A stretch of DNA of 64,000 nucleotides from contig CAWDVH010000004.1 in the NCBI GenBank assembly GCA_963805705.1, positions 1,178,001-1,242,000 of the forward strand, in the 5' to 3' direction. Both the position numbers and the translations under genes were made by a program. Under the pieces are notes generated by a model. That model ran no database searches. It was not told the DNA's origin and saw only the letters and a program-made list of their open reading frames with translations. The stretch's first letter is position 1; each line of letters begins with the position of its first letter. Origin of the DNA: CAWDVH01 sp963805705 (GTDB lineage Bacteria; Actinomycetota; Actinomycetes; Streptosporangiales; Streptosporangiaceae). This document shows positions 49,703 through 58,327 of the stretch, one piece after another.

Positions 49703-50296
49703 ATGAGGGAAACCAAAGCCTCGGCCGGCAGCATGCGCTCCGCGATCGAGCGGAGCGGTTACTATCCCGGCCTGGTCTTCGACGCGGTGTCATCCGCCGT
49801 CGGATCCGAGCCTGTTGTCTCCTACGTGGTGCACCATGACGCGCACTTCGATCCCGGCCTGGAGGTGCGGCGCCACATGACCGTGCTGGCTCTGACCCCC
49901 ACCCGGCTGGTCTTCTCGCATACCGACGAGTACCCGGCCGATGAGACCGATCCGGATGCCAGGCCCCAGGCGGAGACCAGCACCGAGGCAGTCCGGTTCG
50001 CCCGGATCTCCTCGGTCGCGCTGACCAGGGTGATCCCCGATCCGGCGTCTTATCTGCCCGGCGCGACCATGCCGAGCGAGGTCGTGCTGACGGTTGGCTG
50101 GAATGTGCTGTCCCACCTGGAGATCGAGCCCGCGCACTGCGGCGACGAGAGCTGCGAGGCCGATCACGGCTACACCGGCACGATCACGGCCGATGACCTG
50201 ACCATGCGGGTCAGCGAGGCCGCGGACGGCGAGGACGCGGTCCGTCAGGTCCTCGCGTTCACCAGGGCACTGTCCGAGGCGACCAGCTGCCCGTGA
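49703..50296 (+). CDS. DUF5998 family protein
   Basis: A 197-residue protein of the DUF5998 family. It begins with a helix (MRSAIERSGYYPGLVFDAV), then GSEPVVSYVVHHDAHFD, HMTVLALTPTRLVFSHTDEY and a Cys-containing acidic stretch HCGDESCEADHGYTG. The fold resembles a PH-like beta sheet. Function unknown. Its TGA overlaps the GTG of the phosphatase gene (GTGA), a conserved pairing in actinobacteria. Confidence 0.8.
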   Translation: MRETKASAGSMRSAIERSGYYPGLVFDAVSSAVGSEPVVSYVVHHDAHFDPGLEVRRHMTVLALTPTRLVFSHTDEYPADETDPDARPQAETSTEAVRFARISSVALTRVIPDPASYLPGATMPSEVVLTVGWNVLSHLEIEPAHCGDESCEADHGYTGTITADDLTMRVSEAADGEDAVRQVLAFTRALSEATSCP

Positions 50297-51492
50297 CGAG
50301 CAGCGATGCACTGACTACCGAGGGGGCAGCACGCCAGGGCGCTCCCCCCATGACGACCCCGGGGCCGATGAGATCGCCCACCCTGCCCCGTTACGGCGAG
50401 AGCGCTCTCAGTGATCTGGCGTGCTCGGTGCTGGCGTCCCTCGGCGTGCCGGGAGAGCCCAATCCGCTGCAGCTGCCCGCGGCCCGGCGGGTGTGCCTGC
50501 TGGTGATCGACGGCCTGGGGTGGGAACTGCTGAGCGAGCATCCGGCCGCGGCGCCGTTCCTGTCCGAGCTGGCCACGACCGGGCGGCCGCTGACGGCGGG
50601 TTTCCCCGCGACGACCGTGACCAGCCTCGGCTCGCTGGGCACCGGCCTGCCGCCGGGGCAGCACGGGATGCTCGGCTACCAGGTGGCCGTGCCGGGGGAG
50701 GACAGGCTGCTCAATGCCCTGCGCTGGGATCAGCGGGTCGATGCGCGCCGGTGGCAGCCAGAATCCACCATCTTCGAGCGGGCCACCGCGGCGGGGATCA
50801 GGGCTTACCGCGTGGCACACGGATCACTGCGGAAGACCGGGCTGTCCACGGCCGTCATGCGAGGCGCGGACTACCGCTCCGCGGACACCCTCGGGGCGCT
50901 CGTCGGGCAGGCCGCGGCGGCGCTGTCCGGCCCGGCCCCGGCGCTGGAGATGGTGTATCACGGCGAGCTGGACAGCACCGGTCACGTATTCGGCTGCACC
51001 TCGGATGCCTGGCGCTTCCACCTCGGGCACGTCGACAAGCTCGCCGAGCAGCTGGCCGCCGCGCTGCCGGGGGGCACGGCGCTGCACGTGACCGCTGACC
51101 ACGGCATGGTGGACGTGGCGGCCGAGTGCCGCATCGACGCCGATGCCCTGCCGCAGCTGCGGCAGGGCGTGGCGCTGCTCGGCGGGGAGCCACGGGCCAG
51201 GCACGTCTATGCCGAGCCGGGAGCCGCGGCCGATGTCCTGGCGGCCTGGCGCGAGACGCTCGGGGCCAGAGCCTGGGTCGCCTGCCGGGACGAGGCGGTG
51301 GCTGACGGCTGGTTCGGCCCGGTGCAGGACCGGCTGGCGGCGCGGATCGGCGACGTGGTGGCGGCCCCGGCCGGACCGTGGGCGATCGTGGCCACCAAGG
51401 CGGAGCCGCGCGAGTCCGCACTGGTCGGCATGCACGGCTCGCTCACGCCAGCGGATCAGCTGGTGCCGCTGCTGAGCCTGGGCCCGTCCTGA
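50293..51492 (+). CDS. Alkaline-phosphatase-superfamily phosphodiesterase
   Basis: A 399-residue protein of the nucleotide pyrophosphatase/phosphodiesterase type. The first metal site is CLLVIDGLGWELL, the nucleophile Thr lies in PLTAGFPATTVTSLGSLGTG, and the second site is HVTADHGMVDV. It has no obvious signal peptide, so a cytoplasmic role is likely. The 30-residue N-terminal tail before LPRYGESALSDLA is disordered; translation may begin later. It is coupled to DUF5998. Confidence 0.85.
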   Translation: MTSSDALTTEGAARQGAPPMTTPGPMRSPTLPRYGESALSDLACSVLASLGVPGEPNPLQLPAARRVCLLVIDGLGWELLSEHPAAAPFLSELATTGRPLTAGFPATTVTSLGSLGTGLPPGQHGMLGYQVAVPGEDRLLNALRWDQRVDARRWQPESTIFERATAAGIRAYRVAHGSLRKTGLSTAVMRGADYRSADTLGALVGQAAAALSGPAPALEMVYHGELDSTGHVFGCTSDAWRFHLGHVDKLAEQLAAALPGGTALHVTADHGMVDVAAECRIDADALPQLRQGVALLGGEPRARHVYAEPGAAADVLAAWRETLGARAWVACRDEAVADGWFGPVQDRLAARIGDVVAAPAGPWAIVATKAEPRESALVGMHGSLTPADQLVPLLSLGPS

Positions 51493-51517
51493 CCGGCGGA
51501 GAGCGCCAGCCTGCTGT

Positions 51518-51580
51518 TTGTCCACAGCCGGTGCGGGGAAGCGCACCCGTCATCCACAGTAAATCGAGAGGTTATCCACT
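51518..51580 (+). promoter_or_regulatory. Cluster of three DnaA-box-like sites
   Basis: TTGTCCACA (51518-51526), TCATCCACA (51550-51558) and TTATCCACT (51572-51580) all point the same way, at start distances of 32 and 22 bases, about three and two helix turns. TTGTCCACA is the preferred DnaA box of high-GC actinobacteria. The array lies between the phosphatase stop and the rhodanese start. Confidence 0.55.
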
Positions 51581-51583
51581 TCC

Positions 51584-52489
51584 ATGAGTGCCGCGGATCC
51601 GCTAGTCAGCGTGACGTCCCTGGCCCGCCGGCTGGCCGGCGGCGAGCCGCCCGTCCTGCTGGACGTCCGCTGGCGGCTGGGCGGGCCGCCCGGCATCGAG
51701 GCCTACCGGGCGGGGCATCTGCCCGGAGCGGCCTACGTGGACCTGGACCGGGACCTGGCCGGGCCGCCGGGCGCGGGCGGCAGGCACCCGCTGCCCGATC
51801 CTGCGCGCTTCCAGGCGGCCATGCGCCGCGCGGGCGTGCGATCCGGCCGGCCGGTCGTGGCCTATGACGACGCGGACGCGACCGTCGCCGCGCGGCTGTG
51901 GTGGAGCCTGCGCTACTTCGGCCATGACCAGGTGCAGGTGCTGGACGGCGGCTACCGCGGCTGGGCCGAGGCCGGCCTGCCGGTACTGCCCGGCGAGCAG
52001 GTACTGCCCGGCGCGGCGGATCCGGCCGGCGATGCGGTAGTGCCCGGTGAGGCGGATCAGGCCGGGGGAGACTTCACCGCCGTGGCCGGCCAGATGCGGG
52101 TCCTGGATGCCGCCGGGGCGGCGGCCATAGCCCGTTCCGGCTTCCTGCTCGACGCGCGCGCGGCCGAGCGCTACCGCGGGGAGACCGAGCCCGTCGACCC
52201 GGTCGCCGGGCACATTCCGGGCGCGCTGAGCGTGCCGACCACGGGCAACCTCACCGCGCGGGGAAGGTTCCTGCCCCGTGGTGAGCTGGCCCGGCGATTC
52301 GCGGCCCTTGGCATCACCACAGGTCAAGATGGCGCCGTCGGGGCGTACTGCGGCTCGGGTGTCACCGCGGCGCACGAGGTACTCGCGCTCGAGCTGGCGG
52401 GCATCACCGCCGCCCTCTACGTCGGCTCCTGGTCCGGCTGGGTCACAGATCCGGGCCGCCCCGTCGCCACCGGCGCGGATCCCGGCTGA
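51584..52489 (+). CDS. Rhodanese-type sulfurtransferase
   Basis: A 301-residue two-domain thiosulfate/3-mercaptopyruvate sulfurtransferase. The inactive N-terminal rhodanese domain is LLDVRWRLGG to GGYRGWAEAGLPVL; the active one carries Cys in AYCGSGVTAAHEVLAL. The domains are joined by an Ala/Gly/Asp linker with repeats of the VLPGEQVLPGAADPAG type, longer than usual. It transfers sulfane sulfur to cyanide or thiols. It starts four bases after the last DnaA-box-like site. Confidence 0.88.
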   Translation: MSAADPLVSVTSLARRLAGGEPPVLLDVRWRLGGPPGIEAYRAGHLPGAAYVDLDRDLAGPPGAGGRHPLPDPARFQAAMRRAGVRSGRPVVAYDDADATVAARLWWSLRYFGHDQVQVLDGGYRGWAEAGLPVLPGEQVLPGAADPAGDAVVPGEADQAGGDFTAVAGQMRVLDAAGAAAIARSGFLLDARAAERYRGETEPVDPVAGHIPGALSVPTTGNLTARGRFLPRGELARRFAALGITTGQDGAVGAYCGSGVTAAHEVLALELAGITAALYVGSWSGWVTDPGRPVATGADPG

Positions 52490-52525
52490 CCTGGGGAAAC
52501 TTCACCGGCCGCGTCCCGGCTCAGC

Positions 52526-53179
52526 TCACTGGCCGGCGGGAGCGGCGGGGTCGTGACCGGCCGGGGGCGCGGGCGGGCCGTGGCCGGGGACGGGCGGAGC
52601 CAGGTCATGCCGCGCGGTGAGCACGAGCCAGGTCGCCGCGCCGGTGATCAGCGCGGGAGCGGCCGGCTGGCCGCCAGCTACCACGGCCACCGCAGCGCCG
52701 GCCGAGAACGCGGCCAGCACCCGGAGGGCCAGGCGGCCAGGTCGCCCGCGCCGGACCCTGAAGACCAGGCGCCCGGCCGCGCCCGAGAACGCACGGCGGC
52801 CCGGCCGCCGTGGCCCGGCCCGGCCATGGCCGGGCCAGCCCGCCCGGCCCGGCGACGGTCGCGCCGGGGCCATCGCGCCCGGTCGCCCGGATGATCCGGC
52901 GCGGAGATCAGCGAGAGCCTCTCCCCGGCCGAACCTGGTCCGCAGCGCGGTGTAGGCGGCGGCCGCCGCCGCGAAGCGCTCCGGATCACCGCCGTCCGCC
53001 CGGTCGGGGTGGGTGGCAGCGGCGACCCTGCGCCAGGCCGCGCGGACATCATCGTCGGTCACATCCGGCCGGGCTTCCAGGCCGAGCGCCAGGAACGGCC
53101 CGGCCGCCGGGCTGCCGCTGGCCCTGGCGCGCCTCCCGGCTGGCCGGCGGCGCAGCGCTGGCCGCAGGCTTCCGCTCAT
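52526..53179 (-). CDS. J-domain protein with C-terminal membrane helices
   Basis: A 217-residue protein. Residues about 28-88 form a J domain with the HPD motif intact (THPDRADGGD), which should stimulate a DnaK ATPase. A Gly/Pro/Arg-rich linker follows, then two membrane helices (about 151-168, 170-186) and a Pro-rich end. Its ATG overlaps the stop of the VirD4-like gene (ATGA), so it is the third gene of that operon. J domains near DNA-transfer ATPases may recruit chaperones to a membrane complex, but this is inference. Confidence 0.72.
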   Translation of the reverse strand: MSGSLRPALRRRPAGRRARASGSPAAGPFLALGLEARPDVTDDDVRAAWRRVAAATHPDRADGGDPERFAAAAAAYTALRTRFGRGEALADLRAGSSGRPGAMAPARPSPGRAGWPGHGRAGPRRPGRRAFSGAAGRLVFRVRRGRPGRLALRVLAAFSAGAAVAVVAGGQPAAPALITGAATWLVLTARHDLAPPVPGHGPPAPPAGHDPAAPAGQ

Positions 53180-55095
53180 GGCGCAGGCTCCGGCCCGAAG
53201 GCCTCGTCCAGCAGCGAGCTCGCGTCGGGCAGCGCCGCGGGCGCGGCGGCACCCGGCGCGATGACAGCGGCCGCCGGGGCCGGCCGAGGATGGCCGCGCG
53301 GCGTGCCCGGCTCAGCCAGCGTGCCCGGCTCAGCCAGCCCGGCCGGCACGGCCAGCGCGGCCGGTGCCCCGACGAGCCGCTTGACCTGGACGTAGGTCAC
53401 GCCGCCTCGGTAGATGTACGCGGCCTGGCCGACGTCGAGCGCCCGGATCAGCGCCGGATCGACGACCGGAGCCTGCCGGACCTGTGATGAGCCCTGATGA
53501 GCCCAGCGCCGGACGGACATCAGCCGCCTGCTGGTGTCCACCACGCGGCGTGATCCGGCGAGCGCGGCGGCGGCCTCGGGATGCGGGGTGCGCAGCAGCC
53601 AGATGCCGCCGTCGGCGGAGGCGGCGATCCGGTAGCGCTCGTCCTCGTCAGCGGCCAGCCCCGGCCAGGACTGAGCGGAAACCTGCACGGCGAGGCCGAG
53701 CGAGCGGGCCCGCTCGTACAGCTGCCAGATGGGAAGCCGGCGTGAGACGGCGCTGAACTCATCGACGGCGAGCAGGATGTCCCGGCCGTGCGCCGCCTGC
53801 ACCGCATAGCTGGCGAGCAGGTCCACTAGCGCGCGGGCCTGCCCCTCGGCCACGCTCAGCTCGGCGGTGCCCTCCAGGATGCAGTACCAGGCGTCGGCAT
53901 CGCCGAACCCGCCGGGGGAGTCCAGGCCGCTGCCGAGCCGGCGGAACAGCGTCCGGAACCGCAGCGCGATGTCGCCGAGCTGCCGCGACGCCGACCGGAT
54001 CAGGGCCTGGTCGGCGTCGCGCCCGCCATCGGCATAGGCCAGGGCGAGCCAGCCCTGGTCCAGGCGGGACAGGAAGTCAGCGGCGTTCGCCGGCGGCCCG
54101 CACGGCGCATCTACGGCCAGCGCCACGACCGCCTCCATGACATCGGCGTAGAAGGCCGCCGCGCCGGTACCGTGCTCGATCAGGTCGAGCAGCGTGGTGG
54201 TGAGCTGCCGCGGCGGCAGCGCCCAGAGCGACAGGCTCGCCTCATCCGGCCAGATGGCCGTGGCGCGGGCTCCCGCGTCGCGCAGGACCCGGCGAGCCCG
54301 GTCGGCGATCCGCCGCGCGTCGGCGCCGCCCTTGCAGTCCAGGACGACCAGGAGCGGCGGCGGCCCGGTCCCGGCCGCATGGCGCCGCAGGGCCGTGGCC
54401 ATGAATCCGGCCCACAATCGCAGCAGCAGCGTGGTTTTCCCGGTTCCTGAGGTGCCGATGACCACCTGGTGGGCGCGCAGCCGCCGGTAGGGAATGCGGG
54501 CGGTGCGCCGGGCCGGATGACCAACGGCGCGGATGACCGCGCCGGCCACGATATCGCCGTTATGGCTGGTCAAGGGCACCGATCCGGGAGCGGCGATCCG
54601 TGCTCGCGCGCTGCGGACCTGATGGCGCCATTGCCGGATGTCGAAAGTCACGGCCGAGCCGGGCGACGCGCCGCCCGCGCCTGCCGCCATGGAGCGGACC
54701 CGCCGCGACCAGATGACCGCGCCCGCGAGCAGGCCGAGCGGTATCGCCGCCGGCGCGATGACGGCGGCTGCGGCCGCGTAAGAGCCGGACGCCCCGCGAT
54801 GCCACATGTCGAGCCAGGCGAGATAGGGCGCGGCGCTGACTTTGGCCAGGCTCCGGGTGGCGATGGCGGTGGCCGCCAGCCAGACGGCGACCATCGGCGC
54901 GCAGCACAGTGCCGCGCGGTAGAGCCGCCGGGGCGGCCAGCCGTGCAGCCAGGCCGCGGTGACGCTGATCAGCGCCACCAGCGAGACCGGTGCGGCGGCC
55001 ACGACCAGGGCCGCGGCCGCCGCGGCCCGCATCACCCGGAGCGTGAGCCGTGCCGCCCGGTACAGTGCCCGGCGCCCGTAGTACCGCCTGGCCAC
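53176..55095 (-). CDS. VirD4/TraD-like membrane ATPase (type IV coupling protein-like)
   Basis: A 639-residue protein. Three membrane helices (about 20-50, 60-82, 105-130) precede a FtsK/VirD4-type motor. Walker A is GTSGTGKT with Lys220, after RLRAHQVVI; LLVVLDCKGGADARRIADRA is the TraD-like segment, Walker B is DILLAVDEFSAV and the sensor is VQVSAQSW. Coupling proteins pump DNA through the membrane as hexamers. The C-terminal 80 residues are Pro/Ala rich with the repeat LAEPGTLAEPGT. There is no relaxase or type IV channel gene in the window. The GTG lies one base after the stop of the Replic_Relax gene; J-domain gene overlaps its end. Confidence 0.82.
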   Translation of the reverse strand: MARRYYGRRALYRAARLTLRVMRAAAAAALVVAAAPVSLVALISVTAAWLHGWPPRRLYRAALCCAPMVAVWLAATAIATRSLAKVSAAPYLAWLDMWHRGASGSYAAAAAVIAPAAIPLGLLAGAVIWSRRVRSMAAGAGGASPGSAVTFDIRQWRHQVRSARARIAAPGSVPLTSHNGDIVAGAVIRAVGHPARRTARIPYRRLRAHQVVIGTSGTGKTTLLLRLWAGFMATALRRHAAGTGPPPLLVVLDCKGGADARRIADRARRVLRDAGARATAIWPDEASLSLWALPPRQLTTTLLDLIEHGTGAAAFYADVMEAVVALAVDAPCGPPANAADFLSRLDQGWLALAYADGGRDADQALIRSASRQLGDIALRFRTLFRRLGSGLDSPGGFGDADAWYCILEGTAELSVAEGQARALVDLLASYAVQAAHGRDILLAVDEFSAVSRRLPIWQLYERARSLGLAVQVSAQSWPGLAADEDERYRIAASADGGIWLLRTPHPEAAAALAGSRRVVDTSRRLMSVRRWAHQGSSQVRQAPVVDPALIRALDVGQAAYIYRGGVTYVQVKRLVGAPAALAVPAGLAEPGTLAEPGTPRGHPRPAPAAAVIAPGAAAPAALPDASSLLDEAFGPEPAP

Positions 55096-55096
55096 G

Positions 55097-55891
55097 CTAC
55101 GGCTCCTGGTCGCGGGGAGCAGCGGGGGCCATGGCCGCGTCCGGCGGCAGGCCGCGGATCTCGATCCGGGCCCCGGAACCGCCGAGCACATCGCGAGCCC
55201 TGGCCACGGTGGGCAGCGCCGCGGGCGAGCACAGGTACAGCACCCGCGCGTGCCGCGCCGGGCGTCCCGGCACGGCACTATCGGCCGCCAGGCAGCCGTA
55301 CTCGCCGGTCCTGGCCAGCAGCTCCCGCATGATCGCCGCGGTCCTGCTGACTGTCTTGGCGGTCAGCTCCGCCTCGATCGCCCAGCACTCGCCCGCCCAG
55401 GCCACCGCGGGCCTGGCCATGCCGGATCCGCCGGGCCAGTGCACCTCGCCGTCGGGCATGTGGTCGCGCCGGCCCACCCGGCCGCCTGCGGCGGCCCGCA
55501 GCTTCCGCTCGCCGCGCCAGAAGGCGCCCGCGGCCGCGTAGGCGGAGACCGGCTCGAGCGCGAGGCGGACGGCGGTGACGGCGCGCAGGTGCGCGAGCCG
55601 CGATAATGCGGGCTGCGTGGCCGTGTACGGCAGCCCGCAGGCGACCAGGCCGCCGCGGGTCAGCCAGACCCAGGGCCGGCCGGGCCCGAGCCTGGCCGAG
55701 CCGACGTAGCCCTGCGCCCGCCACCGGGCGGCGATCGCCCGGGCCCGGGGCTCGCCGACGCCGAGCACCGTCGCGAGCTGATCCAGCTGGACGCCGTACA
55801 TCTCAGCGACGAACAGCAGGCCGTCGATGTCGCGGGCGGCCAGATGCCCGGCCCGGGCCGGGAGCGACGATGTCCCTTCTGCCGGGATCAT
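55097..55891 (-). CDS. Replication-relaxation (Replic_Relax) family winged-helix protein
   Basis: A 264-residue protein. The N-terminal winged helix (DIDGLLFVAEMYGVQLDQLA, VGEPRARAIAARWRAQGYV) is followed by a nuclease-fold-like part with RRDHMPDGEVHW, ECWAIEAELTAKTVSRTAAI and VLYLCSPAA. These are marks of the Replic_Relax family, found on conjugative plasmids and integrative elements of actinobacteria and thought to act in plasmid replication or nicking control. Conserved Asp/Glu/Lys residues are like those of restriction-endonuclease folds, so a nuclease role is possible. It heads the operon with the VirD4-like ATPase. Confidence 0.75.
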   Translation of the reverse strand: MIPAEGTSSLPARAGHLAARDIDGLLFVAEMYGVQLDQLATVLGVGEPRARAIAARWRAQGYVGSARLGPGRPWVWLTRGGLVACGLPYTATQPALSRLAHLRAVTAVRLALEPVSAYAAAGAFWRGERKLRAAAGGRVGRRDHMPDGEVHWPGGSGMARPAVAWAGECWAIEAELTAKTVSRTAAIMRELLARTGEYGCLAADSAVPGRPARHARVLYLCSPAALPTVARARDVLGGSGARIEIRGLPPDAAMAPAAPRDQEP

Positions 55892-56098
55892 CCGCCTATC
55901 ACATCATGGGACGCGGCCTTCTCGGGCCAGTGTTCACTCAGATACGAGGGGTCAAATGCCGGAGGAATGCTGGTGTCGGGGATCGGGGTGGGGCACAATG
56001 TGACGCGGAGCACCGTGCCGTTCGCGCTGCCCGTCAGGCTCCTGCAGGCGATGAGGTCGTTGGGGAAGACGCATCTCATCCGCTGGCAGGGAGGTCTG

Positions 56099-56683
56099 GT
56101 GACCGTTTGTGGCGTGCTGCAGGTTCACTCCGCGCCCCCGGCGCTGAGCCCGCATATTGAGTGGGCGGCGGCCGGGCTTCTTGGCTTGCCCGTAAGTATG
56201 CCCTGGGTTGACCAGCCCGCGTCGCCAGGGACCGTGCGGGCGGAGCTGGCCTGGCAGGGCCGGCCGGGGATAGCGGCGGCGATCACCTCCGCGCTGGCCG
56301 GCTGGGGCCTGCTCCGGTTCGAGGTCACCGAGGATGCCAGCCCCGGCTGTGACGCCATCCGGTACAGCTGCACGCCCACGCTCGGGACGTTCTGCGGGGT
56401 GATCTCGGCGAACGGCGACCTCCTGATCCCCGAGGGCCGGCTGCGCGCCGCCATGACCCTCGCGGCCGCCTCGATGCCCGGGCCGCCCGGCCGGCCCGAG
56501 GCGGAAGACGCAGACCCTGATAGCGGCCTGCGCGACCGGCACGGCCCGCGTCACCCCGCGCTGGGCGGCAGCCTGGAGGCGGAGCTGACCCTGCTCCTCG
56601 GCCAGCCCTGGGACGATGAGCTCGAGCCATTCCGGCGCGCGGCCGAGGGCGCGCCGGTCCGCTGGCTGCACGCCACGGGCTGA
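56099..56683 (+). CDS. DUF3145 family protein
   Basis: A 194-residue protein that matches DUF3145 (usual length about 165): VLQVHSAPPALSPHIEWAAA at the start, RAELAWQGRPGIAAAITSAL, RFEVTEDASPGCDAIRYSCT and the C-terminal QPWDDELEPFRRAAEGAPVR. A 25-residue Pro/Asp/Arg insertion near 135 accounts for the extra length. Function unknown; in Streptomyces and relatives the gene also lies beside the fatty-acid cluster. GGGAGG lies 5 bases before the GTG at 56099. The 206 bases upstream, shared with the divergent Replic_Relax gene, show no clear site. Confidence 0.83.
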   Translation: MTVCGVLQVHSAPPALSPHIEWAAAGLLGLPVSMPWVDQPASPGTVRAELAWQGRPGIAAAITSALAGWGLLRFEVTEDASPGCDAIRYSCTPTLGTFCGVISANGDLLIPEGRLRAAMTLAAASMPGPPGRPEAEDADPDSGLRDRHGPRHPALGGSLEAELTLLLGQPWDDELEPFRRAAEGAPVRWLHATG

Positions 56684-56787
56684 GCGCGGGTTGCCGCGGT
56701 AGCGGGACAGCGGCAGCCCCGTAGCGGCCCGGCGGCCGCCTGGCGCTCCTGCGCCTGGAGAGCTGACCGCGGCCCCGCCCGCCGGGC

Positions 56788-58293
56788 TCAGAGCGGGATG
56801 TTGCCGTGCTGCCCGCGGCGGGCGGGCGCGTCGGCGATGGCCAGGGCCAGGGCCTGGCGCGTCTTGGCCGGCTCGAGGATCTCGTCGATGACGCCGAGCG
56901 CCATGGCGCGGGGCAGGCCGCCGGCCTCGCGCTCGTGCTCGGCGGCGAGCTCCGCCTCGACCTCGTGGCGCTGGTCGGCCGGGGCGGCGGCCAGGGTGCG
57001 CCGGTGCAGGATCCGCACCGCGGCCACGGCGCCCATCACGGCGAGCTCGGCGCCCGGCCAGGCGAATACCCGCGTCGCGCCGAGCGAGCGCGAGTTCATC
57101 GCGATGTACGCGCCGCCGTAGGCCTTGCGGGTGACCAGGGTCACCCGCGGGACGGTGGCCTCGGCGAAGGCGTGCAGCAGCTTGGCGCCGCGCCTGACCA
57201 CCCCGTCCCATTCCTGGCCGACTCCGGGCAGGTAGCCGGGCACGTCCACGACGACGACGAGCGGCACGCCGAAGGCGTCGCACATCCGCACGAAGCGCGC
57301 GGCCTTCTCGGCCGACGTCGCATCCAGGCAGCCGCCCAGCCGCAGCGGGTTGTTGGCGATCACGCCGACCGTGCGGCCGGCCAGCCGGCCCAGGGTGGTG
57401 ACGACGTTCGGCGCCCATCGCGGGTGCAGCTCGATCCCCGGCTCGTCCAGGATTCCGCTGATCAGCGGGTGCACGTCATAGGCACGGCGCGGGGACTCGG
57501 GCAGCAGCGCGGCTAGGTCGGCGTCCTGCAGGCCCGCGTCGGCCGCGCCGCTCGTGCCTTGCTCGCCCAGCAGCAGGGCCAGCTGCCGGGCCTGGCTGAG
57601 AGCCTCGGCGTCGGTGGCCGTGACCAGGTGCACCACGCCGGAGCGGCGGCTGTGCGGCTCCGGGCCGCCGAGCCGCTCCATGTCGACATCCTCGCCGGTG
57701 ACACTGCGGACGACGTCGGGCCCGGTGACGAAGATCCGGCCCTGATCGGAGAGGATCACCAGGTCGGTCAGCGCGGGCCCGTAGGCCGCCCCGCCGGCCG
57801 CGGCGCCGAGGACCACCGAGATCTGCGGCACACGGCCCGATGCCCTGGTCATCGCCGCGAAGACGGTGCCGACGGCGTGCAGGCTCTCCACGCCCTCGCG
57901 CAGCCGGGCCCCGCCCGAGTGCCAGAGCCCGACAACGGGCGCGCCGGTCTCGATGGCATGGTCATAGGCCGTCACGATCGCGGCACAGCCGGCGCTGCCC
58001 ATCGCCCCGCCCTGGACGCGCGGATCGCTGGCGAAGGCGACCGCAGTCATGCCATCGATCTGGCCGGTGCCGGTCAGGACGCCGCTGTCGTCGGCAGGCA
58101 GGAGCAGCCGCAGCGTCCCGCCGTCAAACAGCGCCTCGAGCCGGGCCTGAGGATCGCGGCCGAGCACGGCCGGGCGCGCGGACCGGTCCGGGGCGGCCGC
58201 CCCTGGCCCGGCCGGGCCGCCCCGGGGCGCGGCAGGCTCGGCTGCGGACGGCTGCGCGGTGGTGACGGGAATCCGGCTATCCAGAACGGTCAC
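56788..58293 (-). CDS. accD: Acyl-CoA carboxylase carboxyltransferase (beta) subunit
   Basis: A 501-residue carboxyltransferase. Two crotonase-fold halves are visible: the first oxyanion loop in GLWHSGGARLREG and GAAAGGAAYGPALTD, the second in DVPGYLPGVGQEW and RKAYGGAYIAMNSRSLGAT. It moves the carboxyl group from biotin to acetyl- or propionyl-CoA. It needs a biotinylated alpha subunit, which is not in the window. AAGGAG lies 6 bases before the GTG at 58293. As last gene of the fab operon it corresponds to accD6 of the Mycobacterium tuberculosis fabD-acpM-kasA-kasB-accD6 operon. The first 60 residues are Pro/Ala-rich. Confidence 0.93.
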   Translation of the reverse strand: MTVLDSRIPVTTAQPSAAEPAAPRGGPAGPGAAAPDRSARPAVLGRDPQARLEALFDGGTLRLLLPADDSGVLTGTGQIDGMTAVAFASDPRVQGGAMGSAGCAAIVTAYDHAIETGAPVVGLWHSGGARLREGVESLHAVGTVFAAMTRASGRVPQISVVLGAAAGGAAYGPALTDLVILSDQGRIFVTGPDVVRSVTGEDVDMERLGGPEPHSRRSGVVHLVTATDAEALSQARQLALLLGEQGTSGAADAGLQDADLAALLPESPRRAYDVHPLISGILDEPGIELHPRWAPNVVTTLGRLAGRTVGVIANNPLRLGGCLDATSAEKAARFVRMCDAFGVPLVVVVDVPGYLPGVGQEWDGVVRRGAKLLHAFAEATVPRVTLVTRKAYGGAYIAMNSRSLGATRVFAWPGAELAVMGAVAAVRILHRRTLAAAPADQRHEVEAELAAEHEREAGGLPRAMALGVIDEILEPAKTRQALALAIADAPARRGQHGNIPL

Positions 58294-58327
58294 GTCAGGC
58301 TCCTTGCGTTCGGCAGGCGAGCTCGGG

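Noticed and set aside
52526..55891. A complete integrative conjugative element around the VirD4-like gene
   Set aside because: No integrase, relaxase, excisionase, tRNA gene or direct attachment repeats were found on either side.
56788..57418. Minus-strand frame (55952-57418) joining the DUF3145 antisense to accD in another frame
   Set aside because: accD and DUF3145 explain the region with clear motifs; this frame has none.
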